A stretch of DNA of 64,000 nucleotides from positions 40,069,884 to 40,133,883 of the forward strand of contig CM039463.1 in the NCBI GenBank assembly GCA_022414725.1, in the 5' to 3' direction. The stretch comes from Microglena sp. YARC. Lineage: Eukaryota; Chlorophyta; Chlorophyceae; Chlamydomonadales; Chlamydomonadaceae. A program made the position numbers and the translations under genes. The notes beneath the pieces were generated by a model. That model ran no database searches. It saw nothing but the letters and a program-made list of their open reading frames with translations, and had not been told where the DNA came from. This document shows positions 43,127 to 56,100 of the stretch, one piece after another; positions within the stretch are counted from its first letter, which is position 1, and each line of letters opens with the position of its first letter.

Positions 43127-43660
43127 TCACCGCATAACGCGATTTCAGAGAGATGTGACTAAAATATTGTTCCCAAGCACCAGGGGCAGAGGACACTCCA
43201 ATGAGAGTGTTGACATCCTGAAGTATCAGATGGCTCCTTGATCACGGCATTGTACCATTTAACCAAGATGTGCCTGTCTCAGGCACCAAGTATCAGGTGG
43301 TTCCTTGGTTAACGCATTACGCCATTCAACCGAGATGCGCCTAAACTATTTGTCTCAGGCACCAAGGGCAAATGACACTCCAGCAAGTGTTGAGATCCCT
43401 GAGGAAATGGTGGTTCCTTGATCACCGCATAACGGGGTTCAACCAAGAGGCGCCTACAAGATTTGTCCCAGACACCAAGTATCAGGTGTTTCCTTGGTTA
43501 ATGCATTACGCCATTCAACCAAGATGCGCCTAAACTATTTGTCTCAGGCACCAAGGGCAAAGGACACTCCAGCAAGTGTTGAGATCCCTGAGGATGCAAT
43601 GGTTCCTTGATTACCGCATCACGCCATTTAAACATTGTCCAGCGCATGTTCAAGAGTACG
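43127..43660 (+). repeat. 3' UTR with tandem copies of the last exon's end
   Basis: CACCAAGGGCAAAGGACACT, CCAGCAAGTGTTGAGATCCC and GTTCCTTGATCACCGCAT recur from about 43178, 43357 and 43544, each resembling the sequence around the stop codon (GCACCCAGGGCAGAGGAGG to GTTCCGTGATCACCGCAT). A shorter copy lies near 43280. Confidence 0.8.
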
Positions 43661-43811
43661 GTATGTATAGCAACTGGTTTTCGAGTTAGCAACAGCTTTT
43701 AAGCTAGTTTCTTTCCCCCATGACAAGTTGGTTCTACTTATGTATGTCGATAAAACAATTGGTTGGGGGGCAGTCAATCAATGCTTTTTCTTATTTGCCC
43801 TTCCAGTCACG

Positions 43812-43870
43812 GTTGGGCAAGTCCCTTTAGCCTATTTGGCCTACCCCTGGACCTAACATACATGCATGCA
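43812..43870 (-). repeat. CAGTCCAGGGGTAGGCCA family fragment
   Basis: The + strand reads GGTTGGGCAAGTCCCTTTAG, CCTATTTGGCCTACCCCTGG and ACATACATGCATG, the reverse complement of the family at 1690 and 29640. Confidence 0.6.
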
Positions 43871-44085
43871 ATGTATGGCTTCCTACGTTTCCTGGCCTGC
43901 TCTTTAGACCTTGAGTTTAAGGCGTCAAGTCAGAGATTCTGTTCTTCATTCACTATCGAGTATGATTATCAGTCAATGTATCCTTCCGCCCTCCTCGCCC
44001 ACAAGGTGTGCTGAGAATTGAAGGCATGCTCTATTGCTCTGCTATGCGATTATTATTGCTTGCACGATTTGTGTTTGGTGTCGAA

Positions 44086-44090
44086 TGTAA
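44086..44090 (+). terminator. Possible TGTAA polyadenylation signal
   Basis: TGTAA is the usual green-algal poly(A) signal. This one is about 960 bp after the stop codon and just before the satellite. Every satellite unit also contains TGTAA, so the true 3' end is uncertain. Confidence 0.25.
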
Positions 44091-44199
44091 GCTTGACAGT
44101 ATGTACCCCCAATTCCCAAGCCTTCTGTATTAATGTTGGATACCAACATAAGTAGAGAATCCCCCCTTAAGTCTGCGTAACCTCTGCGGGCAGAGTGGG

Positions 44200-47100
44200 C
44201 ATGTAACAGTAGTATAAACGCATGTAACAGTAGTATAAACGCATGTAACAGGAGTATAAACGCATGTAACAGTAGTATAAACGCATGTAATAGTAGTATA
44301 AACGCATGTAACAGGAGTATAAACGCATGTAACAGAAGTATAAACGCATGTAACTGGAGTATAAACGCATGTAACAGTAGTATAAACGCATGTAACAATA
44401 GTATAAACGCAAGTAACAGTAGTATAAACGCATGTAACAGTAGTATAAACGCAGGTAACAGTAGTATAAACGCATGTAACAGGAGTATAAACGCATGTAA
44501 CAGTAGTATAAACGCATGTAACATTAGTATAAACGCATGTAACAGTAGTATAAACGCATGTAACAGTAGTATAAACGCATGTAACAGTAGTATACACGCA
44601 TGTAAGTAACAGTATAAACGCATGTAACAATAGTATAAACGCATGTAACAGTAGTATAAACGCATGTAACAGTAGTATAAACGCATGTAACAGTAGTATA
44701 AACGCATGTAACAGTAGTATAAACGCATGTAACAGTAGTATAAACGCATGTAACAGGAGTATAAACGCATGTAACAGTAGTATACACGCATATAACAGTA
44801 TTACAAACGCATGTAACAGGAGTATAAACGCATGTAAACCAGTAACAGTAGTATAAACGCATGTAACAGTAGTATAAACGCATGTAACAGTAGTATAAAC
44901 GCATGTAACAGTAGTATAAACGCATGTAACAGTAGTATAAACGCATGTAACAGTAGTATAAACGCATGTAACAGTAGTATAAACGCATGTAACAGTAGTA
45001 TAAACGCATGTAACAGTAGTATAAACGCATGTAACAGTAGTATAAACGCATGTAAACAGTAGTATAAACGCATGTAACAGTAGTATAAACGCATGTAACA
45101 GTAGTATAAACGCATGTAACAGTAGTATAAACGCATGTAACAGTAGTATAAACGCATGTAACAGTAGTATAAACGCATGTAACAGTAGTATAAACGCATG
45201 TAACAGTAGTATAAACGCATGTAACAGTAGTATAAACGCATGTAACAGTAGTATAAACGCATGTAACAGTAGTATAAACGCATGTAACAGTAGTATAAAC
45301 GCATGTAACAGTAGTATAAACGCATGTAACAGTAGTATAAAACGCATGTAACAGTAGTATAAACGCATGTAACAGTAGTATAAACGCATGTAACAGTAGT
45401 ATAAACGCATGTAACAGTAGTATAAACGCATGTAACAGTAGTATAAACGCATGTAACAGGAGTATAAACGCATGTAACAGTAGTATAAACGCATGTAACA
45501 GTAGTATAAACGCATGTAACAGTAGTATAAACGCATGTAACAGTAGTATTAAACGCATGTAACAGTAGTATAAACGCATGTAACAGTAGTATAAAACGCA
45601 TGTAACAGTAGTATAAACGCATGTAACAGTAGTATAAACGCATGTAACAGTAGTATAAACGCATGTAACAGTAAAAACGCATGTAACAGGAGTATAAAAC
45701 GCATGTAACAGGAGTATAAACGCATGTAACAGGGTAATCGTAAAGTAGTATAAACGCATGTAACAGTAGTATAAACGCATGTAACAGTAGCATGTAACAG
45801 AGTATAAACGCATGTAACAGTAGTATAAACGCATGTAACAGTAGTATAAAACGCATGTAACAGTAGTATAAACGCATGTAACAGTAGTATAAACGCATGT
45901 AACAGTAGTATAAACGCATGTAACAGTAGTATACACGCATGTAACAGTAGTATAAACGCATGTAACAGGAGTATAAAAGCATGTAACAGTAGTATAAACG
46001 CATGTAACAGTAGTATAAACGCATGTAACAGTAGTATACACGCATGTAACAGTAGTATAAACGCATGTAACAGTAGTATAAACGCATGTAACAGTAGTAT
46101 AAACGCATGTAACAGGAGTATAAACGCATGTAACAGTAGTATAAACGCATGTAACAGTAGTATAAAACGCATGTAACAGTAGTATAAACGCATGTAACAG
46201 TAGTATAAACGCATGTAACAGTAGTATAAACGCATGTAACAGTAGTATAAACGCATGTAACAGTAGTATAAACGCATGTAACAGTAGTATAAACGCATGT
46301 AACAGTAGTATAAACGCATGTAACAGTAGTATAAACGCATGTAACAGGAGTATAAACGCATGTAACAGTAGTATAAACGCATGTAACAGTAGTATAAACG
46401 CATGTAACAGTAGTATAAAACGCATGTAACAGTAGTATAAACGCATGTAACAGTAGTATAAACGCATGTAACAGTAGTATAAACGCATGTATAACAGTAT
46501 ATAAAACGCATGTAACAGTAGTATAAACGCATGTAACAGTAGTATAAACGCATGTAACAGTAGTATAAACGCATGTAACAGTAGTATAAACGCATGTAAC
46601 AGTAGTATAAAACGCATGTAACAGTAGTATAAACGCATGTAACAGTAGTATAAACGCATGTAACAGTAGTATAAACGCATGTAACAGTAGTATAAACGCA
46701 TGTAACAGGAGTATAAACGCATGTAACAGTAGTATAAACGCATGTAACAGTAGTATAAACGCATGTAACAGTAGTATAAACGCATGTAACAGGAGTATAA
46801 ACGCATGTAACAGTAGTATAAACGCATGTAACAGTAGTATAAACGCATGTAACAGTAGTATAAACGCATGTAACAGTAGTATAAACGCATGTAAACAGTA
46901 GTATAAACGCATGTAACAGTAGTATAAACGCATGTAACAGTAGTATAAACGCATGTAACAGTAGTATAAACGCATGTAACAGTAGTATAAACGCATGTAA
47001 CAGTAGTATAAACGCATGTAACAGTAGTATAAACGCATGTAACAGTAGTATAAACGCATGTAACAGTAGTATAAACGCATGTAACAGTAGTATAAACGCA

Positions 47101-50100
47101 TGTAACAGTAGTATAAACGCATGTAACAGTAGTATAAACGCATGTAACAGTAGTATACACGCATGTAACAGTAGTATAAACGCATGTAACAGTAGTATAA
47201 ACGCATGTAACAGTAGTATAAACGCATGTAACAGTAGTATAAACGCATGTAACAGTAGTATAAACGCATGTAACAGTAGTATAAACGCATGTAACAGTAG
47301 TATAAACGCATGTAACAGTAGTATAAACGCATGTAACAGTAGTATAAACGCATGTAACAGTAGTATAAAACGCATGTAACAGTAGTATAAAACGCATGTA
47401 ACAGTAGTATAAACGCATGTAACAGTAGTATAAACGCATGTAACAGTAGTATAAACGCATGTAACAGTAGTATAAAACGCATGTAACAGTAGTATAAACG
47501 CATGTAACAGTTAGTATAAACGCATGTAACAGTAGTATATAAACGCATGTAACAGTAGTATAAAACGCATGTAACAGTAGTATAAACGCATGTAACAGTA
47601 GTATAAACGCATGTAACAGTAGTATAAACGCATGTAACAGTAGTATAACGCATGTAACAGTAGTATAACGCATGTAACAGTAGTATAAACGCATGTAACA
47701 GTAGTATAAACGCATGTAACAGGAGTATAAACGCATGTAACAGTAGTATAAAAACGCATGTAACAGTAGTATAAACGCATGTAACAGTAGTATAAACGCA
47801 TGTAACAGTAGTATAAACGCATGTAACAGTAGTATAAACGCATGTAACAGTAGTATAAAACGCATGTAACAGTAGTATAACAGTAGTATAAACGCATGTA
47901 ACAGTAGTATAAACGCATGTAACAGTAGTATAAACGCATGTAACAGTAGTATAAACGCATGTAACAGTAGTATAAACGCATGTAACGCATGTAACAGTAG
48001 TATAAACGCATGTAACAGTAGTATAAACGCATGTAACAGTAGTATAAACGCATGTAACAGTAGTATAAAACGCATGTAACAGTAGTTAGTATAAACGCAT
48101 GTAACAGTAACAGTATAACGCATGTAACAGTAGTATAAACGCATGTAACAGTAGTATAAACGCATGTAACAGTAGTATAAACGCATGTAACAGTAGTATA
48201 AACGCATGTAACAGGAGTATAAACGCATGTAACAGTAGTATAAACGCATGTAACAGGAAGTATAAACGCATGTAACAGTAGTATAAACGCATGTAACAGG
48301 AGTATAAACGCATGTACAGTAGTATAAACGCATGTAACAGTAGTATAAACGCATGTAACAGGAGTATAAACGCATGTAACAGTAGTATAAAACGCATGTA
48401 ACAGTAGTATAAACGCATGTAACAGTAGTATAAACGCATGTAACAGTAGTATAAACGCATGTAACAGTAGTATAAACGCATGTAACAGTAGTATATAACG
48501 CATGTAACAGTAGTATAAAACGCATGTAACAGTAGTATAAACGCATGTAACAGTAGTATAAACGCATGTAACAGTAGTATAAAACGCATGTAAAGTAGTA
48601 TAAACGCATGTAACAGTAGTATAAACGCATGTAACAGTAGTATAAACGCATGTAACAGTAGTAACAGTAGTATAAACGCAATGTAACAGTAGTATAGAAA
48701 CGCATGTAACAGTAGTATAAACGCATGTAACAGTAGTATAAACGCATGTAACAGGAGTATAAACGCATGTAACAGTAGTATAAACGCATGTAACAGGAGT
48801 ATAAAACGCATGTAACAGTAGTATAAACGCATGTAACAGTAGTATAAACGCATGTAACAGTAGTATAAACGCATGTAACAGTAGTATAAACGCATGTAAC
48901 AGTAGTATAAACGCATGTAACAGTAGTATAAACGCATGTAACAGTAGTATAACGCATGTAACAGTAGTATAAACGCATGTAACAGGAGTATAAACGCATG
49001 TAACAGTAGTATAAACGCATGTAACAGTAGTATAAACGCATGTAACAGTAGTATAAACGCATGTAACAGTAGTATAAACGCATGTAACAGTAGTATAAAC
49101 GCATGTAACAGTAGTATAACGCATGTAACAGTAGTATAAACGCATGTAACAGTAGTATAAACGCATGTAACAGTAGTATAAACGCATGTAACAGGAGTAT
49201 AAACGCATGTAACAGGAGTATAAACGCATGTAACAGTAGTATAAACGCATGTAACAGTAGTATAAACGCATGTAACAGGAGTATAAACGCATGTAACAGT
49301 AGTATAAACGCATGTAACAGTAGTATAAACGCATGTAACAGTAGTATAAACGCATGTAACAGTAGTATAAAACGCATGTAACAGTAGTATAAACGCATGT
49401 AACAGTAGTATAAACGCATGTAACAGTAGTATAAACGCATGTAACAGTAGTATAAACGCATGTAACAGTAGTATAACGCATTTGTAACAGTAGTATAAAC
49501 GCATGTAACAGTAAGTATAAACGCATGTAACAGTAGTATATAAACGCATGTAACAGTAGTATACAACGCATGTAACAGTAGTATAACGCATGTAACAGTA
49601 GTAATAAACGCATGTAACAGTTAGTATATAACGCATGTAACAGGAACAGTAGTATAAACGCATGTAACAGTAGTATTAAACGCATGTACAGTAGTATAAA
49701 ACGCATGTAACAGTAGTATAAACGCATGTAACAGGAGTATAAACGCATGTAACAGGAGTATAAACGCATGTAACAGTAGTATAAAACGCATGTAACAGTA
49801 GTATAAACGCATGTAACAGTAGGTATAAACGCATAACACATGAAGCAGGAGTAAAAATGGTAACAGTTATAAACGCATGTAACAGTAGTATAAACGCATG
49901 TAACAGTAGTATAAACGCATGTAACAGTAGTATAAACGCATGTAACAGTAGTATAAACGCATGTAACAGTAGTATAAACGCATGTAACAGTTAGTATAAA
50001 CGCAATGTAACATAGATAAGCATGTAAAGTAGTATAAACGCATGTTACAGTAGTATAACGCATGTAACAGGAGTAAAAACGCATGTAAAGTATAAACGCA

Positions 50101-53100
50101 TGTAACAGTAGTATAAACGCATGTAACACTAAAAACGCATGTAACAGTAGTATAAACGCATGTAACAGTAGTATAAACGCATGTAACAGTAGTATAAAAC
50201 GCATGTAACAGTAGTATAAACGCATGTAACAGGTAGTATAACGCATGTACAGTAGTATAAACGCGAATGTAACAGTAGTATAAACGCATGTTAACAGTAG
50301 TATAAACGCATGTAACAGTAGTATAGTAAAAACGCGCATGTAACAGTAGTATAAACGCATGTAACAGTAGTATAAACGCATGTAACAGTAGTATAAACGC
50401 ATGTAACAGTAGTATAAAACGCATGTAACAGGAGTATAAACGCATGTAACAGTAGTATAAACGCATGTAACAGGAGTATAAACGCATGTAACAGTAGTAT
50501 AAACGCATGTAACAGTAGTATAAACGCATGTAACAGTAGTAATAAACGCATGTAACAGTAGTATAAACGCATGTAACAGTAGTATAAACGCATGTAACAG
50601 TAGTAATAAACGCATGTAACAGTAGTATAAACGCATGTAACAGTAGTATAAACGCATGTAACAGTAGTATAAACGCATGTAACAGTAGTATAAACGCATG
50701 TAACAGTAGTATAAACGCATGTAACAGTAGTATAAACGCATGTAACAGTAGTATAACGCATGTAACAGTAGTATAAAACGCATGTAACAGGAGTATAAAC
50801 GCATGTAACAGTAGTATAAACGCATGTAACAGTAGTATAAAACGCATGTAACAGTAGTATAAACGCATGTAACAGTAGTATAAACGCATGTAACAGTAGT
50901 ACAACGCATGTAAAACGCATGTAACAGTAGTATAAACGCATGTAACAGTAGTATAAAACGCATGTAACAGTAGTATAAACGCAGTGTAAAACAGGAGTAT
51001 AAACGCATGTAACAGGAGTAGTTAAAACGCATGTAAACAGGAGTATAAACGCATGTAACAGTACGCATGTAACAGTAGTATATAAACGCATGTAACAGGA
51101 GTATAAACGCATGTAACAGTAGTATAAAACGCATGTAACAGTAGTATAAACGCATGTAACAGTAGTATAAACGCATGTAACAGTAGTATAAACGCATGTA
51201 ACAGTAGTATAAAACGCATGTAACAGTAGTATAAACGCATGTACAGCATGTAACAGTAGTAGTATACGCATGTAACAGTAGTATAAACGCATGTAACAGG
51301 AGTAGTTATAAACGCATGTAACAGTAGTATAAACGCATGTAACAGTAGTATAAACGCATGTAACAGGAGTATTAAACGATGTAACAGTATAAACGCATGT
51401 AACCAGTAGTATAGTATAAACGCATGTAACAGTAGTATAAACGCATGTAACAGTAGTATAAACGCATGTAACAGTAGTATAAACGCATGTAACAGTAGTA
51501 TAAACGCATGTAACAGTAGTATAAACGCATGTAACAGTAGTATAAAACGCATGTAACAAGTAGTATAACGCATGTAACAGTAGTATAAACGCATGTAACA
51601 GTAGTATAAACGCATGTAACAGTAGTATAAACGCATGTAACAGTAGTATAAACGCATGTAACAGTAGTATAAACGCATGTAACAGTAGTATAAACGCATG
51701 TTACAGTAGTATAAACGCATGTAACAGTAGTATAAACGCATGTAACAGTAGTATAAACGCATGTAACAGTAGTATAAACGCATGTAACAGTAGTATAAAC
51801 GCATGTAACAGGAGTATAAAACGCATGTAACAGTAGTATAAACGCATGTAACAGTAGTATAAACGCATGTAACAGTAGTATAAACGCGCATGTAACAGTA
51901 GTATAAACGCATGTAACAGGAGTAACAGTAAAACGCATGTAACAGTAGTATAAACGCATGTAACAGTAGTATAAACGCATTGTAACAGGATAAACGTATA
52001 AAAACGCATGTAACAGTAGTATACGCATGTCAACAGTAGTATAAACGCATGTAAAACAGTAGTATAAAACGCATGTAACAGTAGTAACAGTAAAACGCAT
52101 GTAACAGTAGTATAAACCGCATGTAACAGTAGTTATAAACGCATGTAACAGTAGTATAAACGCATGTAACAGTAGTAAACATGTAACAGTAGTATAAACG
52201 CATGTAACAGTAGTATAAACGCATGTAAACAGTAGTATAAACGCATGTAATAGTAGTATAAACGCATGTAACAGTAGTATAAACGCATGTAACAGGAGTA
52301 TAAAAACGCATGTAACAGTAGTATAAAACGCATGTAACAGTAGTATAAAACGCATGTAACAGTAGTATAAACGCATGTAATAGTATAAACGCATGTAAAA
52401 CAGTAGTATAAACGCATGTAACAGGAGTATAAACGCATGTAACAGTAGTATAAACGCATGTAACAGGAGTATAAACGCATGTACAGTAGTATAAACGCAT
52501 GTAACAGTTGTATAAACGCATGTAACAGTAGTATAAAAACGCATGTAACAGTAGTATAAACGCATGTAACAGTAGTATAAACGCATGTAACGTAGTATAA
52601 ACGCATGTAACAGTAGTATTAAACGCATGTAACAGTAGTATAAACGCATGTACGTAGTAAAACATGTAACAGTAGTATAAACGCATGTAACAGTAGTATA
52701 AACGCATGTAACAGTAAAACGTGTAAAACGCAGTAGTAAGTAGTAACAGTAGCATGTATAACAGTAGTATAAACATGTAATAAACGCAGTATAAACGTAT
52801 ATAACGCATTGTAACAGTAGTATAAACGCATGTAAGGAGAACAGGAATAGTATAAAAACGCATGTAACAGTAGTATAAACGCATGTAACAGTAGTATAAA
52901 CGCATTAACAGTAATAAACAGTAGTAGTAGTAACGCATGTAACAGAGTATAAACGCATGTAACAGAGTAAAACGCATGTAAGTAGTATAAACATGTAACA
53001 GTAGTAAAACGCATGTAACAGTATAGTATAAACGCATGTAACAGTAGTATAAAACGCATGTAACAGTAGCTAGTATAAACATGCGCTGTAACAGTAGTGC

Positions 53101-56100
53101 ACGCATGTAACAGTAGTATAAACGCATGTAACAGTAGTAGTATAAAGGCGCATGTAAACAGTAGTATAAAACGCATGTAACAGTAGTATAAACGCATGTA
53201 ACAGTAGTAGTATAAACGCATGTAACAGTAGTATATAAACGCATGTAACAGTAGTATAAACGCATGTAACAGTAGTATATAACGCATGTAACAGTAGTAT
53301 AAACGCATGTAACAGTAGTATATAAACGCATGTAACAGTAGTATAAACGCATGTAACAGTAGTATAAACGCATGTAACAGTAGTATAAACGCATGTTAAC
53401 AGTAGTATAAACGCATGTAACAGGAGTATAAAACGCATGTAACAGTAGTATAAACGCATGTAACAGTAGTATAAACGCATGTAACAGTAGTAAAACGCAT
53501 GTAACAGTAGTATAAACGCATGTAACAGTAGTATAAACGCATGTAACAGGAGTATAAACGCATGTAAAAGTAGTATAAACGCATGTAACAGTAGTATAAA
53601 CGCATGTAACAGTAGTATAAACGCATGTAACAGGAGTATAAACGCATGTAACAGTAGTATAAACGCATGTAAAGGAGTATATAACGCATGTAACAGTAGT
53701 ATAAACGCATGTAACAGTATAAATGTATAATAACGCATGTAACAGTAGTATAAACGCATGTAACAGTAGTATAAATGTCGCATGTAACAGTAGTATAAAC
53801 GCATGTAACAGTAGTATAAACGCATGTGTGTTAACAGGAGTATAAACGCATGTAACAGGAGTATAAAACGCATGTAACAGGAGTATAAAACGCATGTAAC
53901 AGTAGTATAAACGCATGTAACAGTAGTATAAAACGCATGTAACAGTAGTATAAACGCATGTAACAGTAGTATTAAAACGCATGTAACAGTAGTATAAACG
54001 CATGTAACAGTAGTATAAAACGCATGTAACAGTAGTATAAACGCATGTAACAGTAGATAAAACGCATGTAACAGTAGTATAAAACGCATGTAACAGTAGT
54101 ATAAACGCATGTAACAGTAGTATAAACGCATGTAACAGTAGTATAAACGCATGTAACAGTAGTATAAACGCATGTAACAGTAGTATAAACGCATGTAACA
54201 GTAGTATAAACGCATGTAACAGTAGTAACAGTAGTATAAACGCATGTAACAGTAGTATAAACGCATGTAACAGTAGTATAAAAACGCATAACGCATGTAT
54301 AGTATAAAACGCATGTAACAGTAGTATAAACGCATGTAACAGTAGTATAGTAACAGTAGTATAAACGCATGTAACAGTAGTATAAACGCATGTTAACAGT
54401 AGTATAAACGCATGTAACAGTAGTATAAACGCATGTAATAGTAGTATAAAAACGCATGTAACAGGAGTATAAACGCATGTAACAGTAGTATAAACGCATG
54501 TAACAGTAGTATAAACGCATGTAACAGGAGTATAAAACGCATGAACAGTAGTATAAAACGCATGTAACAGTAGTATAAACGCATGTAAGTAAGTATAAAC
54601 GCATGTAACAGGAGCTATAAACGCATGTAACAGTAGTATAAAACGCATGTAACAGTAGTATAATCAAACGCAATGTAACAGTAGTATAAACGCATGTAAC
54701 AGTAGTGCATGTAACAAAAAGTATAAACGCATGTAACAGTAGTATAAACGCATGTAACAGTAGTATAAACGCATGTAACAGTAGTATAACGCATGTAACA
54801 GTAGTATATAACGCATGTAACAAGTATAAACGCATTTAACAGTAGTATAAACGCATGTAACAGTAGTATAAACGCATGTAACAGTAGTATAAACGCCAAG
54901 TAGTATATAAACATGTATATATAAACGCATGTAACAGTAGTATAAACGCATTGTAACAGGAGTAGTAAACAGTAGCATGTATACAGTAGTACGCATGTAA
55001 CAGTAGTATAAACGCATGTAACAGTAGTATAAACGCATGTAACAGGAGTATAATCGCATGTAACAGGAGTATAAACGCATGTAACAGTAGTATAAACGCA
55101 TGTAACAGTAGTATTAAAGCAGTATCGCATGTAACAGTAGTATACGCATAACAGTAGTATAAACGCATGTAACAGTAGTATAAACGCATGTAAGTAATAA
55201 AACGCATGTAACAGTATATAACGCATGTAACAGTAGTATAAACGCATGTAACAGTAGTATAAACGCATGTAACAGTAGTATAAACGCATGTAACAGTAGT
55301 ATAAACGCATGTAACAGTAGTATAAAACGCATGTAACAGTAGTATAAACGCATGTAACAGTAGTATAAACGCATGTAACAGTAGTATAAACAGTAGTATA
55401 AACATGTAACAGTAGTATAACGCATGTAACAGTAGTATAAACGCATGTAACAGTAGTATAAACGCATGTAACAGTAGTATAAACGCATGTAACAGTAGTA
55501 TAAAAAACGCATGTAACAGTAGTATAAACGCATGTAACAGTATATAAACGCATGTAACCAGTAGTATAAACGCATAACAGTAGAGTATAAACGCATGTAA
55601 CAGTAGTATAAACGCATGTAACAGTAGTATAAACGCATGTAACAGTAGTATAAAACGCATGTAACAGTAGTATAAACGCATGTAACAGTAGTATAAACGC
55701 ATGTAACAGTAGTATAAACGCATGTAACAGTAGTATAAACGCATGTAACAGGAGTATAAACGCATGTAACAGTAGTATAAACGCATGTAAACAGAGTATA
55801 AAACGCATGTAACAGTAGTATAAACGCATGTAACAGTAGTAATAAACGCATGTAACAGTAGTATAAACGCATGTAACAGTAGTATAAACGCATGTAACAG
55901 TAGTATAAACGCATGTAACAGTAGTATAAACGCATGTAACAGTAGTATAAACGCATGTAACAGTAGTATAGTATAAAAACGCATGTAACAGTAGTATAAC
56001 ACGCATGTAACAGTAGTATAAACGCATGTAACAGTAGTATAAACGCATGTAACAGTAGTATAAACGTAACAGTAGTATAAACGCATGTAACAGTAGTATA

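Noticed and set aside
44524..49566. Very long minus-strand ORF (1680 codons) and many similar ones to 64000
   Set aside because: They read through a 21-bp satellite whose period is a multiple of three, so all frames lack stops by construction. The heptad peptides merely mirror the DNA repeat and indels switch frames constantly.
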